A stretch of DNA of 64,000 nucleotides from assembly GCF_000007705.1 (NCBI RefSeq), contig NC_005085.1:1285752-1349751 (forward strand), given 5' to 3'. A program made the translations under genes and the position numbers. The DNA comes from Chromobacterium violaceum ATCC 12472 (GTDB taxonomy: Bacteria > Pseudomonadota > Gammaproteobacteria > Burkholderiales > Chromobacteriaceae). This document shows, piece by piece, positions 17,863-25,793 of the stretch. Position 1 is the stretch's first letter. The number at the start of each line of letters is the position of its first letter. The notes under the pieces were generated by a model, which saw only the letters and a list, made by a program, of their open reading frames with translations, had not been told where the DNA came from and made no database searches.

Positions 17863-20800
17863 ATGAAAGCCATTAGTTTTTTTGTTTTGACTGCTATTGC
17901 TGCACCTGCCTTTTCAGGGGAAGGTTCCTATAAGCCACTGACAAGATATTCGTTTGCTCCTCTCATCACAAGTCAATCTTTTACAAATTCTGGTGATGCA
18001 GCTGCATGGTGCACTTCACAGAAAGACCAATGGGGAAATAACTACTGGTGGACTCCACCATCAACCTGCAATAGAAATGCAGGCTGGGGGAGTGCAGATC
18101 TAGTTGGCTGGCCTTATTGCCCATCACCTTCATATCTTTATATCGACAATTTGTGCCATTATCATTATCCAACCCCTCAGCCTGCCAATAGCGGGAAACC
18201 ACAGGGCAAGAATAGCTGCGACACCAGTACATTCGCAGCAGACCCCATTAATTACACGACAGGCAATACGTTTCTCGAAGTTTCTGATTGGCAGAATAAC
18301 CATCTATCCTTTACTCGAAGATATAATTCGTTGGGTGGTACGATATCAGGTTTAGGGCCTAACTGGTTGCATGAGTACGACAAGTCGATCACTGTTAGTG
18401 CTGATGGTAAAATCGCTAATGTTTTACGATCAGATGGTGCTTTGTTAACCTTCAATAGTGGAGCGCAAGGCTGGGCTGGATCTTCTAATATTACGGATAC
18501 GTTGATATCAAAAAAGAATGAACTCGGTCAAATTACTGGGTGGATATATCAACTGTCGTCGGATGGTTCTTCTGAGACATATAGTGCTACTGGTAAGCTC
18601 CTTCAGGTACAACACGCTAACGGCCAGGTGATTAATCTTTCTTATGACTCTGTAGGGCTTAATCTGATCAATATTGCTGACTCTTGGGGGAATGCAATTA
18701 AGCTGGCGTATGATTCAAACAATCATATTGCAAGCATGACTGATCCTGCAGGCAATGTTATAAAATATGCTTACGATGACAATAATAATCTTGCATTGGT
18801 AACCTATGCAGATGGTAAGTCAGTGCAATACCTTTATCAACATGCGCTTTATGCCAATTTGCTTACTGGCATAGTGGATGAGAATGGCACGAATTATGTC
18901 AGTTGGGCGTACGACGATGTTGGTCGAGCAACTAGTAATGCATTAGCAGGAGGCGTTGCGAGCTATACGCTGACATATTCCTCTTCTACCAATACCTCAG
19001 TCAAAGATCCATTAAATGCTACACGGTCCTATAACTTTGTAACGGTGAATGGTCGAAATCTGCCTACGGGAACGAATCAGCCGAGTGGGTCAGGTTGCGC
19101 TTCATCTAACACCTCTGTTTCATATGACAATCAAGCAAATATTATTTCCAAAATTGATTTTAATGGAAATAAAACTATTTACCAGTACGATTTAGCTCGT
19201 AATCTAGAGACGCAACGAGTGGAGGCATATGGTACTCCTCAAGCTCGAACGATTTCCACGCAGTGGCATCCATCGTTGGCTCTGCCTCTCAAGATTGCAA
19301 GTCCTCAAAAGTTGGAACTTTATACTTACGATAATGGGGGTAATCTACTCACTTATGTGGTGCAGCCTACGAGTGATTCAGATGGCAGTAGTGGATTGAA
19401 CGTACTAGGAGTGGGGTCTGGGAGAACTTGGGCATATAGTTACAACAATTATGGCCAGATCTTGACGATGACAGACCCAATTGGATCCAAGAGTCAGTAC
19501 GAGTATGATAATAAAGGTAATTTGTCTCAAATCACAAATGCGATGGGGCAAATCACTACGTTGGATCAATATGATGCCAATGGTAGGGTTGGTCGAGTTA
19601 TTAGCCCAGCTGGGGTTGCGATTAGTTACAGCTATGATTTACGTGGGCGATTGGTAGAAATGGACTTTTATGCCGCGAGCAATCAAAGCGACACGCAGTC
19701 GAAGACGCTGTATCGGTATGATGGCGTGGGGAATCTGACGCAAATAACCCTGGCAGATAGCTCAGTTTTATCTTATCAGTACGATCCAGCTCACCGTTTA
19801 ACCGGCGTTACTGATACGCAAGGTAATAAAATCAGTTACACCCTTGATAATGCAGGCAATCGTACTCAGGTTAAAGTTACGGATCCATCGGGTAATTTAG
19901 CTCGTCAACAAAATAGAGCTTATGATCAACTGGGGCGCTTGCAGCAAATTATTGGGATGTCTGGGCAGAGCTATACCTACCAATACGATGCCAATGGTAA
20001 TCTGACCCAAATTAGTGATGCGCTTAATCGAGTAACAACGAATCAGTATGACCCCCTTAATCGGTTGATTAAAAAGATTGATCCATTGGGTGGGGTAAGT
20101 CAATACGGTTACGACTTGCTAGATCAATTAACCAGTGTCACCGACCCGAGGAAGCTGACTACAAAATACACACTGGATGGCTTGGGAAATCGGACGGAAG
20201 TCAATAGTCCAGATAGTGGCAATAGTAGCTATGTTTACGACGCAGCAGGTCGTATGATTCAAATGACGGATGCGCGAAAGGTAACTGCCACTTACCAATA
20301 TGATGCGCTGAACCGACTGACTACGATCACGTATCCAGATCAGACTATTAGTTATGCTTGGGACAACAAATTACCAGGTTATCTCAGCCAAATTTCGGAT
20401 GAGAGTGGTACGATCGTTTATGACTACGATGCGAAGGGAAGTGTTAAACAGTTGACGCAAACAATCCCCGCATCTGGAGGGATTACATATCCTGGGTTAA
20501 ATGTGCAATACAGCTATAACAGTGCTGGCCAAGCATTGCAGCAGTTACTGCCATCAGGGCAAAAATTGAGTTACAAGTATCAAAATGGTGTGGTCACAGA
20601 GATTGATCTGGGTGATAAGCCATTAGTAAGCAATATCGCCTATTTCCCGTTAGGAGGTGTGCGCAGTTATCAGTATAACGGTTCACAAGTGTTTGTTCGT
20701 ACACAGGACAGCGATGGCCGAGTCAGTTCGATCACAAGCCCTGTCATGAATAAGGTACAGAGTTACGATACCGTGGATAGGCTGACTCAGGTGTCGGATG

Positions 20801-21261
20801 CCCTGAGCCCGTCCAGGACACAAAGCTACAGCTATGACAAGCTGGACCATCTGCAGGTACACACGTTAGGAGCTTCATCTTGGTCGTATCAGTACGATAT
20901 AAATGGAAATCGGACGCAAACCACAACCAATGGCAACACCGTTGCGTTACAGATGGAGGGGAGTAGTAACCGCTTACAGCAGGTCGGGAGTCAGCAATAC
21001 AGCTATCTAGCCGATGGCAGCCAAAGCAATGATGGCAGCCGGAGCGATACGTATAACGGCGCAGGACGGTTAAGTAAGACCGTACACGGTGATGCAACAA
21101 CCTATCTCTACAGTGCCAGTGGACAGCGCATGGTGAAAAACAGCACGCGCTACATATACGACCAGTGGGGGCATCTGCTGGGTGAGTACAGTCTGATGGG
21201 ACAGCCACAAATGGAGTATGTGTGGTTGGGAGATGAGGTTGTATCGGTGCTGAAATACTGA
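17863..21261 (+). CDS. Rhs/YD-repeat shell protein with Sec signal peptide, lacking its own core-toxin end
   Basis: 1132 aa. Sec-type signal peptide (MKAISFFVLTAIAAPAFSGE), an N-terminal Cys/Trp-rich region, then the DUF6531-type entry (DPINYTTGNTFLEVSDWQNN) near residue 125. Many YD repeats follow (YDANGNLTQISDALNRVT; YDPLNRL and variants) to the end. These repeats normally form a hollow shell enclosing a toxin. The protein stops right after YVWLGDEVVSVLKY, exactly where intact Rhs proteins continue into the YYVxxDxLGTPR core. That missing part is encoded by the next gene. Codon use is AT-rich. No PAAR or VgrG-like domain is present, so delivery is probably not T6SS. Confidence 0.9.
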   Translation: MKAISFFVLTAIAAPAFSGEGSYKPLTRYSFAPLITSQSFTNSGDAAAWCTSQKDQWGNNYWWTPPSTCNRNAGWGSADLVGWPYCPSPSYLYIDNLCHYHYPTPQPANSGKPQGKNSCDTSTFAADPINYTTGNTFLEVSDWQNNHLSFTRRYNSLGGTISGLGPNWLHEYDKSITVSADGKIANVLRSDGALLTFNSGAQGWAGSSNITDTLISKKNELGQITGWIYQLSSDGSSETYSATGKLLQVQHANGQVINLSYDSVGLNLINIADSWGNAIKLAYDSNNHIASMTDPAGNVIKYAYDDNNNLALVTYADGKSVQYLYQHALYANLLTGIVDENGTNYVSWAYDDVGRATSNALAGGVASYTLTYSSSTNTSVKDPLNATRSYNFVTVNGRNLPTGTNQPSGSGCASSNTSVSYDNQANIISKIDFNGNKTIYQYDLARNLETQRVEAYGTPQARTISTQWHPSLALPLKIASPQKLELYTYDNGGNLLTYVVQPTSDSDGSSGLNVLGVGSGRTWAYSYNNYGQILTMTDPIGSKSQYEYDNKGNLSQITNAMGQITTLDQYDANGRVGRVISPAGVAISYSYDLRGRLVEMDFYAASNQSDTQSKTLYRYDGVGNLTQITLADSSVLSYQYDPAHRLTGVTDTQGNKISYTLDNAGNRTQVKVTDPSGNLARQQNRAYDQLGRLQQIIGMSGQSYTYQYDANGNLTQISDALNRVTTNQYDPLNRLIKKIDPLGGVSQYGYDLLDQLTSVTDPRKLTTKYTLDGLGNRTEVNSPDSGNSSYVYDAAGRMIQMTDARKVTATYQYDALNRLTTITYPDQTISYAWDNKLPGYLSQISDESGTIVYDYDAKGSVKQLTQTIPASGGITYPGLNVQYSYNSAGQALQQLLPSGQKLSYKYQNGVVTEIDLGDKPLVSNIAYFPLGGVRSYQYNGSQVFVRTQDSDGRVSSITSPVMNKVQSYDTVDRLTQVSDALSPSRTQSYSYDKLDHLQVHTLGASSWSYQYDINGNRTQTTTNGNTVALQMEGSSNRLQQVGSQQYSYLADGSQSNDGSRSDTYNGAGRLSKTVHGDATTYLYSASGQRMVKNSTRYIYDQWGHLLGEYSLMGQPQMEYVWLGDEVVSVLKY

Positions 21262-21271
21262 GGAGATAGCA

Positions 21272-22120
21272 ATGCATAAACTTATCAAGCGGTGGCTGGT
21301 TCTGGGGGTGTTATTGAGTGCAGGACTACTGCTTAATGCAAACGTAGTAGCTGCTCCAGCGCCGACAATTTACTATGTCCAGAATGACCAGCTTGGAACG
21401 CCGCGAGAAGTGGTGGATAGCAACAATGTAGAAGTCTGGCGATGGGAGGGAGATGCATACGGTAATGAACGGCCAAATCAGGACCCATCGAATACGGGCA
21501 ACGCATTTGTCTTTAATCTGAGGTATCCTGGACAGTACTATGATACTGAGACTGGGAGGATGTACAACGGCTGGCGGGATTATGATCCTGCTGTGGGACG
21601 TTATGTACAGAGTGATCCGTTCGGGTTGTTGGGCGGTCAGTGGTCTACGTACGGATATGTAAATGGCAATCCGACTAACGCTATTGACCCATCAGGTATG
21701 GAGACAGTATTACCTGGTCCTATACCATTACCGATTCCTTTTCCTACCTTACCGGGAAGGAGTGGTAATGAAGATGATTATGGTCTTAATCCCCCATCGT
21801 TATCTCAGCAAATTAATAGTTGGCTAAATAATAATATTTATAATAAGCCACCTAAAGATGCTACTGATCCTAATGGAGCAAAGGCTCCTGGAAAGCCAGG
21901 GCGTACGGAAGGATTTTGCGAACCTAAGAAGGGAGCACCAACTTGGGGGCGTGCACCGAATGGTCGAGGTTCTGGCTGGATAGATGCTGATGGAAATGTC
22001 TGGGTTCCTACGGGACCGAGTTCTGGCTCAACTGGTGATGCGCATGGAGGGCCACACTGGGATGTTCAAAAACCTGGAGGCGGGTATGATAATGTATACC
22101 CCGGTGGAAGGCGGCGCTAA
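21272..22120 (+). CDS. Rhs core plus C-terminal toxin domain as a separate secreted protein
   Basis: 282 aa with its own ribosome site (GAGGAG) 10 bp after the previous stop and its own signal peptide (MHKLIKRWLVLGVLLSAGLL then NANVVAA). The mature part opens with the Rhs core (YYVQNDQLGTPREVVDSNNV ... DYDPAVGRYVQSDPFGLLGG ... GNPTNAIDPSGM), normally the C-terminal plug and autoproteolysis region of an Rhs shell. A proline-rich linker and a variable toxin domain of about 110 aa follow, ending HGGPHWDVQKPGGGYDNVYP. I associate this HGGPHWDVQ motif with the polymorphic toxin type 37 group (predicted nuclease); that assignment is from memory. Confidence 0.85.
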   Translation: MHKLIKRWLVLGVLLSAGLLLNANVVAAPAPTIYYVQNDQLGTPREVVDSNNVEVWRWEGDAYGNERPNQDPSNTGNAFVFNLRYPGQYYDTETGRMYNGWRDYDPAVGRYVQSDPFGLLGGQWSTYGYVNGNPTNAIDPSGMETVLPGPIPLPIPFPTLPGRSGNEDDYGLNPPSLSQQINSWLNNNIYNKPPKDATDPNGAKAPGKPGRTEGFCEPKKGAPTWGRAPNGRGSGWIDADGNVWVPTGPSSGSTGDAHGGPHWDVQKPGGGYDNVYPGGRRR

Positions 22121-22136
22121 ATATAAGGAGGTTTAG

Positions 22137-22478
22137 ATGAAGATGGAGATTCAGTTAACATCGTTCTATTCGCATGGTGATGAGCGTCGATTCTTCCAAG
22201 GCTTGGATGATATTGATTGTATCGAGAATGTAAAAGGTATTGGGCGAGGGTTAGCGTTTGATATCAATTTGAATCGCTTCAGCAAGGAGAAAGTATTTGA
22301 ATTTATCGCCCTCCTTTGGCGTTACCAAATTGACTTAACCCCAATTAGACTCTTAGCTGAAAGAAGAAAAAAATTTGCTTGGCTACGTGAAAATCAGTAC
22401 TACTGGCATGAATGTATGTATCCGCCAAATAGTAAGCATGATAGCGAAAATGCAAATATAACAAGCTCGATAGACTAA
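22137..22478 (+). CDS. Probable immunity protein for the Rhs toxin domain
   Basis: 113 aa, small and acidic to neutral, with no signal peptide, 16 bp after the toxin gene and with a strong AAGGAGG 5 nt before ATG. No family recognised (MKMEIQLTSFYSHGDERRFF). The role as cognate immunity rests on position alone: polymorphic toxin genes are followed directly by immunity genes. A terminator follows. Confidence 0.65.
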   Translation: MKMEIQLTSFYSHGDERRFFQGLDDIDCIENVKGIGRGLAFDINLNRFSKEKVFEFIALLWRYQIDLTPIRLLAERRKKFAWLRENQYYWHECMYPPNSKHDSENANITSSID

Positions 22479-22510
22479 GTTTAATACTCCTTTATTGCAG
22501 TATCTATGCA

Positions 22511-22540
22511 ATGCCCTCAATAATTGAGGGCATTTTATTT
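22511..22540 (+). terminator. Terminator of the split Rhs-immunity operon
   Basis: 10-bp stem ATGCCCTCAA/TTGAGGGCAT with a 3-nt loop and a T-rich tail (TTTTATTT). Confidence 0.85.
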
Positions 22541-22576
22541 ACTGCTATGATTTAGAGAAACTTGAGAGGGAAGGTG

Positions 22577-22723
22577 TATGGAGGGAGACATTTCAGCAAT
22601 TCTAGATAAAGAGAGCGTCTTGCTCTTGATCATTCCGAGCCGATTTGGCATCGCGGAAATTTGATGAGTAGAGATATTGTGCAGTGGGAAATTTTTCCTA
22701 ATGGAAATATTACACCGAAGTAA
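22577..22723 (+). pseudogene. Frameshifted remnant of an orphan toxin C-terminus
   Basis: From ATG 22577 one frame gives MEGDISAILDKES and soon stops. The other frame (from about 22613) gives SEPIWHRGNLMSRDIVQWEI then FPNGNITPK and stop. Joined by one frameshift, these look like the tail of a small toxin domain. It sits just before an Imm32-like gene, as displaced Rhs C-terminal cassettes do. The family is not identified. Confidence 0.45.
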
Positions 22724-22782
22724 GTTAATAAATTGGCAAGTAATTTTAATTTATCTTTCACCTTTATTTTGAAGAGAAAATT

Positions 22783-23073
22783 ATGGGAAAAGTGATGCCT
22801 TTGCTAAGCATATGCTCTAGTGAAACTGGTGATTCAGTCCATATGCATGCAAATTTACAAGGGTTGATTATTTTGCAAGATGCAATTATAAATTTGCAAC
22901 GCAAGCTACTTGCAGATCAGAGTGATCATGAACATTTTAGATCAGCAGATTGGGCAGGTTATGAATTGACCACCTCGATGTTGGAGTCTGAATACAACTC
23001 AAACTGTAAACAAGTTCATCATTTGGAATTGTTTGCATGGACTGATGAATGGAGAGAAAAGCACAAATTGTAA
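22783..23073 (+). CDS. Imm32-like immunity protein (orphan)
   Basis: 96 aa. The pattern DSVHMHANLQGLIILQDAI, then SDHEHFRSADWAGYELTTSM and HHLELFAWTDEW resembles the Imm32 immunity family (from memory): an HxH-type strand, a W-G-x-E-L-T motif and a HHLxxxxW end. It follows a broken toxin remnant, so it is probably an orphan immunity gene retained for protection. The ribosome site is weak (GAAGAG) 6-7 nt before ATG. A terminator lies about 55 bp downstream. Confidence 0.6.
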   Translation: MGKVMPLLSICSSETGDSVHMHANLQGLIILQDAIINLQRKLLADQSDHEHFRSADWAGYELTTSMLESEYNSNCKQVHHLELFAWTDEWREKHKL

Positions 23074-23126
23074 TTTATAAAAGTGATAAATAAACTAGGC
23101 TACTCAGCGAGTTTATGAGTGTGTTG

Positions 23127-23158
23127 GAAAAACGTTCTCTTGACTGAGGACGTTTTTC
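23127..23158. terminator. Bidirectional hairpin terminator
   Basis: 13-bp stem with one wobble pair (GAAAAACGTTCTC with GAGGACGTTTTTC) and a 6-nt loop. It ends the immunity cassette on the plus strand and can also stop minus-strand transcription from the remnant at 23189. Confidence 0.75.
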
Positions 23159-23188
23159 TTAACAAGCATCGAAGTTTTATGAAAAATT

Positions 23189-23572
23189 TTATTCTAGATT
23201 TTCTTTTAGAGTAGTTGTCGGAATTAACCAATCATCATTCTTGTTTTGAATTTTCGAAAAGCCAAATTTTTTAGCGAAACTTACAATTTCCTCTGTAAGT
23301 GCTGCTTCAATTCCTATGCTGGCATAGTGATATTTCTCAGAAAGTATAGTTAGCGCCCCTAACAAAGATGTGCCATTGCCAGTTCTAGTTTTGTCAAACT
23401 CAATTCTTGCTATTACATGAGTGTTGTTCCAGCGAATGGGCTTAAATCAGAGGTAAAGATCAAATGCTTTTCTTGTGGCTGATATAGTTGGTCCTATTCC
23501 TAAATGACTAGGCTTTTTCTTGTAGCCATGGCGGTTCATTAGGTATATGTCTAAATCTTCTTTGAAACTTAC
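23189..23572 (-). pseudogene. Remnant of an uncharacterised gene with an in-frame stop
   Basis: The minus-strand frame reads VSFKEDLDIYLMNRHGYKKK ... RKAFDLYL, a stop (23447-23449), then FKPIRWNNTHVIARIEFDKT ... ALTEEIVSFAKKFGFSKIQN to the final stop at 23189. The two parts are in one frame and read as one protein of at least 128 codons with a nonsense codon at 42; no start is present. The second part faintly resembles a GNAT acetyltransferase C-terminus (KKFGF), but I would not assign it. Confidence 0.5.
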
Positions 23573-23718
23573 CAGTCATGCGGAGTGCATAATTAACCTG
23601 GCTGAAGAGTATATAATCAAGAATTTACTATTACAGTAGCATGGCTTCGTATCCAGTGGCTTAATCAGGTGTTGAGTTGGTAAGCCATTGGATACGAAAG
23701 ACTATCTGCGAGTGAATA

Positions 23719-24027
23719 TTAAATGGCTAGCTCTTCCAAGGTCTTGCCTTGGTCTAGCAGTGCTTGCAGCCACAGCGGTTTACGGCCGCGTCCAGACCAC
23801 GTTTGTGAAGCATCAGCAGGGTGGCGGTATTTCGCCTCTACTGGCTTCTTAACCTTGCTCTCAGCCTGTGTGAACAGGTCATCCAAAGACAGACCATGAG
23901 CTTTAGCCAGCTCAAGGATCTTGCTCTTCGCTTCTGCCTTTTCAGCCTTCTCACGTTGATTGATCTCTGCTTGGATCTGTACGAGCAAATCTTGCAGTTC
24001 GGTTAAGCTTAGCGATTGATAATCCAT
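23719..24027 (-). CDS. H-NS family nucleoid protein
   Basis: 102 aa from ATG 24027 (the adjacent ATG 24030 is too close to AAGGAG). N-terminal coiled-coil oligomerisation region (SLTELQDLLVQIQAEINQRE), a linker, and the C-terminal AT-hook-like domain (YRHPADASQTWSGRGRKPLW) typical of betaproteobacterial H-NS/Bph3-type proteins. It binds AT-rich foreign DNA and silences it. Island-borne H-NS paralogues often keep their own element quiet; the surrounding AT-rich Rhs and satellite genes are plausible targets. A truncated relative lies at 17309-17404. Confidence 0.9.
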   Translation of the reverse strand: MDYQSLSLTELQDLLVQIQAEINQREKAEKAEAKSKILELAKAHGLSLDDLFTQAESKVKKPVEAKYRHPADASQTWSGRGRKPLWLQALLDQGKTLEELAI

Positions 24028-24101
24028 CATTAACTCCTTAGGGTAATGATGCTATTAAATCGAAGCGTGCTGAGCAAGTCAAGTAGTAAGGCGTGTCTTG
24101 T

Positions 24102-24752
24102 TTAGCTGAAATTGTTGCTATATCCACTGGTGCGGAAGTTTCTGGCTGATAATCCGATGGCAGCACCATCTTGATACACTGCATCTCGAATTAAATGATC
24201 CTCTTTGATCAAGTAAAAAATTACGGCATCGTTTAGATTAGCTAGCTCTTCATAATCGGTTAGGTGAATCTTGCCAATGCCAAGGTGCATATATTTGGCT
24301 TTGTTGCGATTGCAGTTGTGGTAAGTACCTTTCCCTTTGGTGATGCTATTCACCCAGTACTTTCCGATTTTATCAGCGTAGTAAATATCAGATCGAACAG
24401 CATCTGCATCGTATAGAAATAAACAGTGGCAGTGATAATTGCACTTATTGGTAAATTCGATCTTCCAGACCCATCCAATACAGTGTTGGAATATTTTATT
24501 ATGCCGTCTGTTGTTCCATAGTCTATTTTTGTATTCGTTGAACTCCATGGAGCTGCAGCTCAACTGATGCTCTTCTCTCATGCTTAGGTCTACACGGATT
24601 GCTAGCACACGTTTATAGCCATGCTGTTTCAGATTTGCTATCAGTGGATGCAGGTTAATGATAGGCTCAGTAGTGGATTGGTGTTGGTTCATCATAGCAA
24701 TAACTCGGGTGATGTAATTTTGGATAGGGGAATGGTTGGTTGAATAAGCCAA
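24102..24752 (-). CDS. YfjJ/YagK-type protein of integrated elements (DUF3296, inovirus Gp2-like)
   Basis: 216 aa from a TTG start, or shorter from ATG 24695 (MMNQHQ). Core features are KRVLAIRVDLSMREEH, IGWVWKIEFTNKCNYHCHCL then FLYDADAVRSD, and the C-terminal FYLIKEDHLIR. The HCHCLFL element resembles the HUH-like strand of rolling-circle replication proteins, and the family is common in P4-like satellites and prophages such as CP4-57. Exact activity is not established. It forms part of an AlpA-YfjI-YfjJ set with the genes at 25794-27412, though 1 kb of non-coding DNA separates it from them. Confidence 0.75.
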   Translation of the reverse strand: MAYSTNHSPIQNYITRVIAMMNQHQSTTEPIINLHPLIANLKQHGYKRVLAIRVDLSMREEHQLSCSSMEFNEYKNRLWNNRRHNKIFQHCIGWVWKIEFTNKCNYHCHCLFLYDADAVRSDIYYADKIGKYWVNSITKGKGTYHNCNRNKAKYMHLGIGKIHLTDYEELANLNDAVIFYLIKEDHLIRDAVYQDGAAIGLSARNFRTSGYSNNFS

Positions 24753-25793
24753 TAGTACCTGCGGTACGGTATAGGCTCAGTCCTGCACTGAGATTTGGTT
24801 TGATGGGTTGATTTGGCCTGCTGCTACTGCCTAAGCAATGAGTGGCATGGCTGATCGATTAATGGCGAAGATGGATTTTAATCTGGTGATAGAACTAGAT
24901 TAACCTCATGTGTTAAGTAACTGCTCTGTGACTTCTAATAAATCTAATTCATTACTATTGCTAGTATTGAATGCATTAACTACTACTGGCATTTAAATGC
25001 AATAATAAATATATACCGGTTTCTATTGGGGGTGGAAATAGCTCGGAAACTAGGGGTATTCGGGGTAAAATACCTCCATTCCATGTGGATTTGTTAATGT
25101 TTTCCTGCTTATTAAATGTGCAGAGATATTTTGGCTAAAAGGTTATGAAATTTACCGTTAAGTGATTAATTTTGCCGATTAAAAGCGGCAGGATGTGAAC
25201 TCCTCTTCCGAATCTGGTGAAGTTGGAGTTAGTAAATGATTTATTAGGGTAGTGGTCAAGGGCTGTCTGTGCTTGGTCAACACGAATCCCCTTAATGGGC
25301 ATTCGATCAAATGTGGTTTTTTGGGGAATAGTCTGAATGGATGTGGTGGCAACAAGAACATGGGAAGGAGTTCTGTGATGGGGCTTGGCGAATGTGCCCA
25401 TGCGCTCTTTGCTGCACTTTGCACTTTTGAGCTGTATTTGATGGTGCAAGACTCGCCTTGTGACTGGAGGTTCTAGCTAGAAATGGACGATGGTCGTGTG
25501 AGGTACGGCTAGGAGGGGGGGTATGTTTGTGGAGATTTTAGTTGATTAGATCTATTTTTTTATAAGACACAGAACGTTTTTTGCTGATGTTGTTTTGGAT
25601 ATGAAATTAGCACCCTTTAACTATATGTTTTCGCATATGTAATTAGTGAAATAAAATAAATGGCCAGCTTCAGCTGGCCATGTTGTGGTTGTTCGTTTTG
25701 ATAGTCAGACTATCGTGGGTAAATACTGTTTCTAGAGTGGATTGAATTTAGCGTCCATAAGGATCTGAAATATCGGCTTCAAGTTGAAAGGAA
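24753..25793. other. AT-rich 1-kb gap within the satellite-like module
   Basis: No gene I can support. A minus-strand frame of 104 codons from TTG 25449 and a plus-strand frame of 74 codons at 25252 overlap each other, lack good ribosome sites and have no recognisable features. Near 25040-25075 there is a G-rich stretch with a repeated GGGGTA element. The region could hold an origin or regulatory DNA of the element, but nothing proves it. Confidence 0.4.
25660..25681 (-). terminator. Terminator of the AlpA-YfjI operon
   Basis: Perfect 9-bp stem ATGGCCAGC/GCTGGCCAT with a 4-nt loop. On the minus strand it is followed by a T-rich tail (TTATTTTATTTC). It lies about 110 bp beyond the yfjI-like stop. 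Confidence 0.75.

Noticed and set aside
17863..22120. Rhs split as a frameshift or sequencing error
   Set aside because: The second ORF has its own Shine-Dalgarno and a full signal peptide before the core, which a frameshift would not create.
25135..25476. Overlapping 104-codon (minus) and 74-codon (plus) frames in the satellite gap
   Set aside because: Weak starts, mutual overlap and no recognisable features; possible but not supportable.
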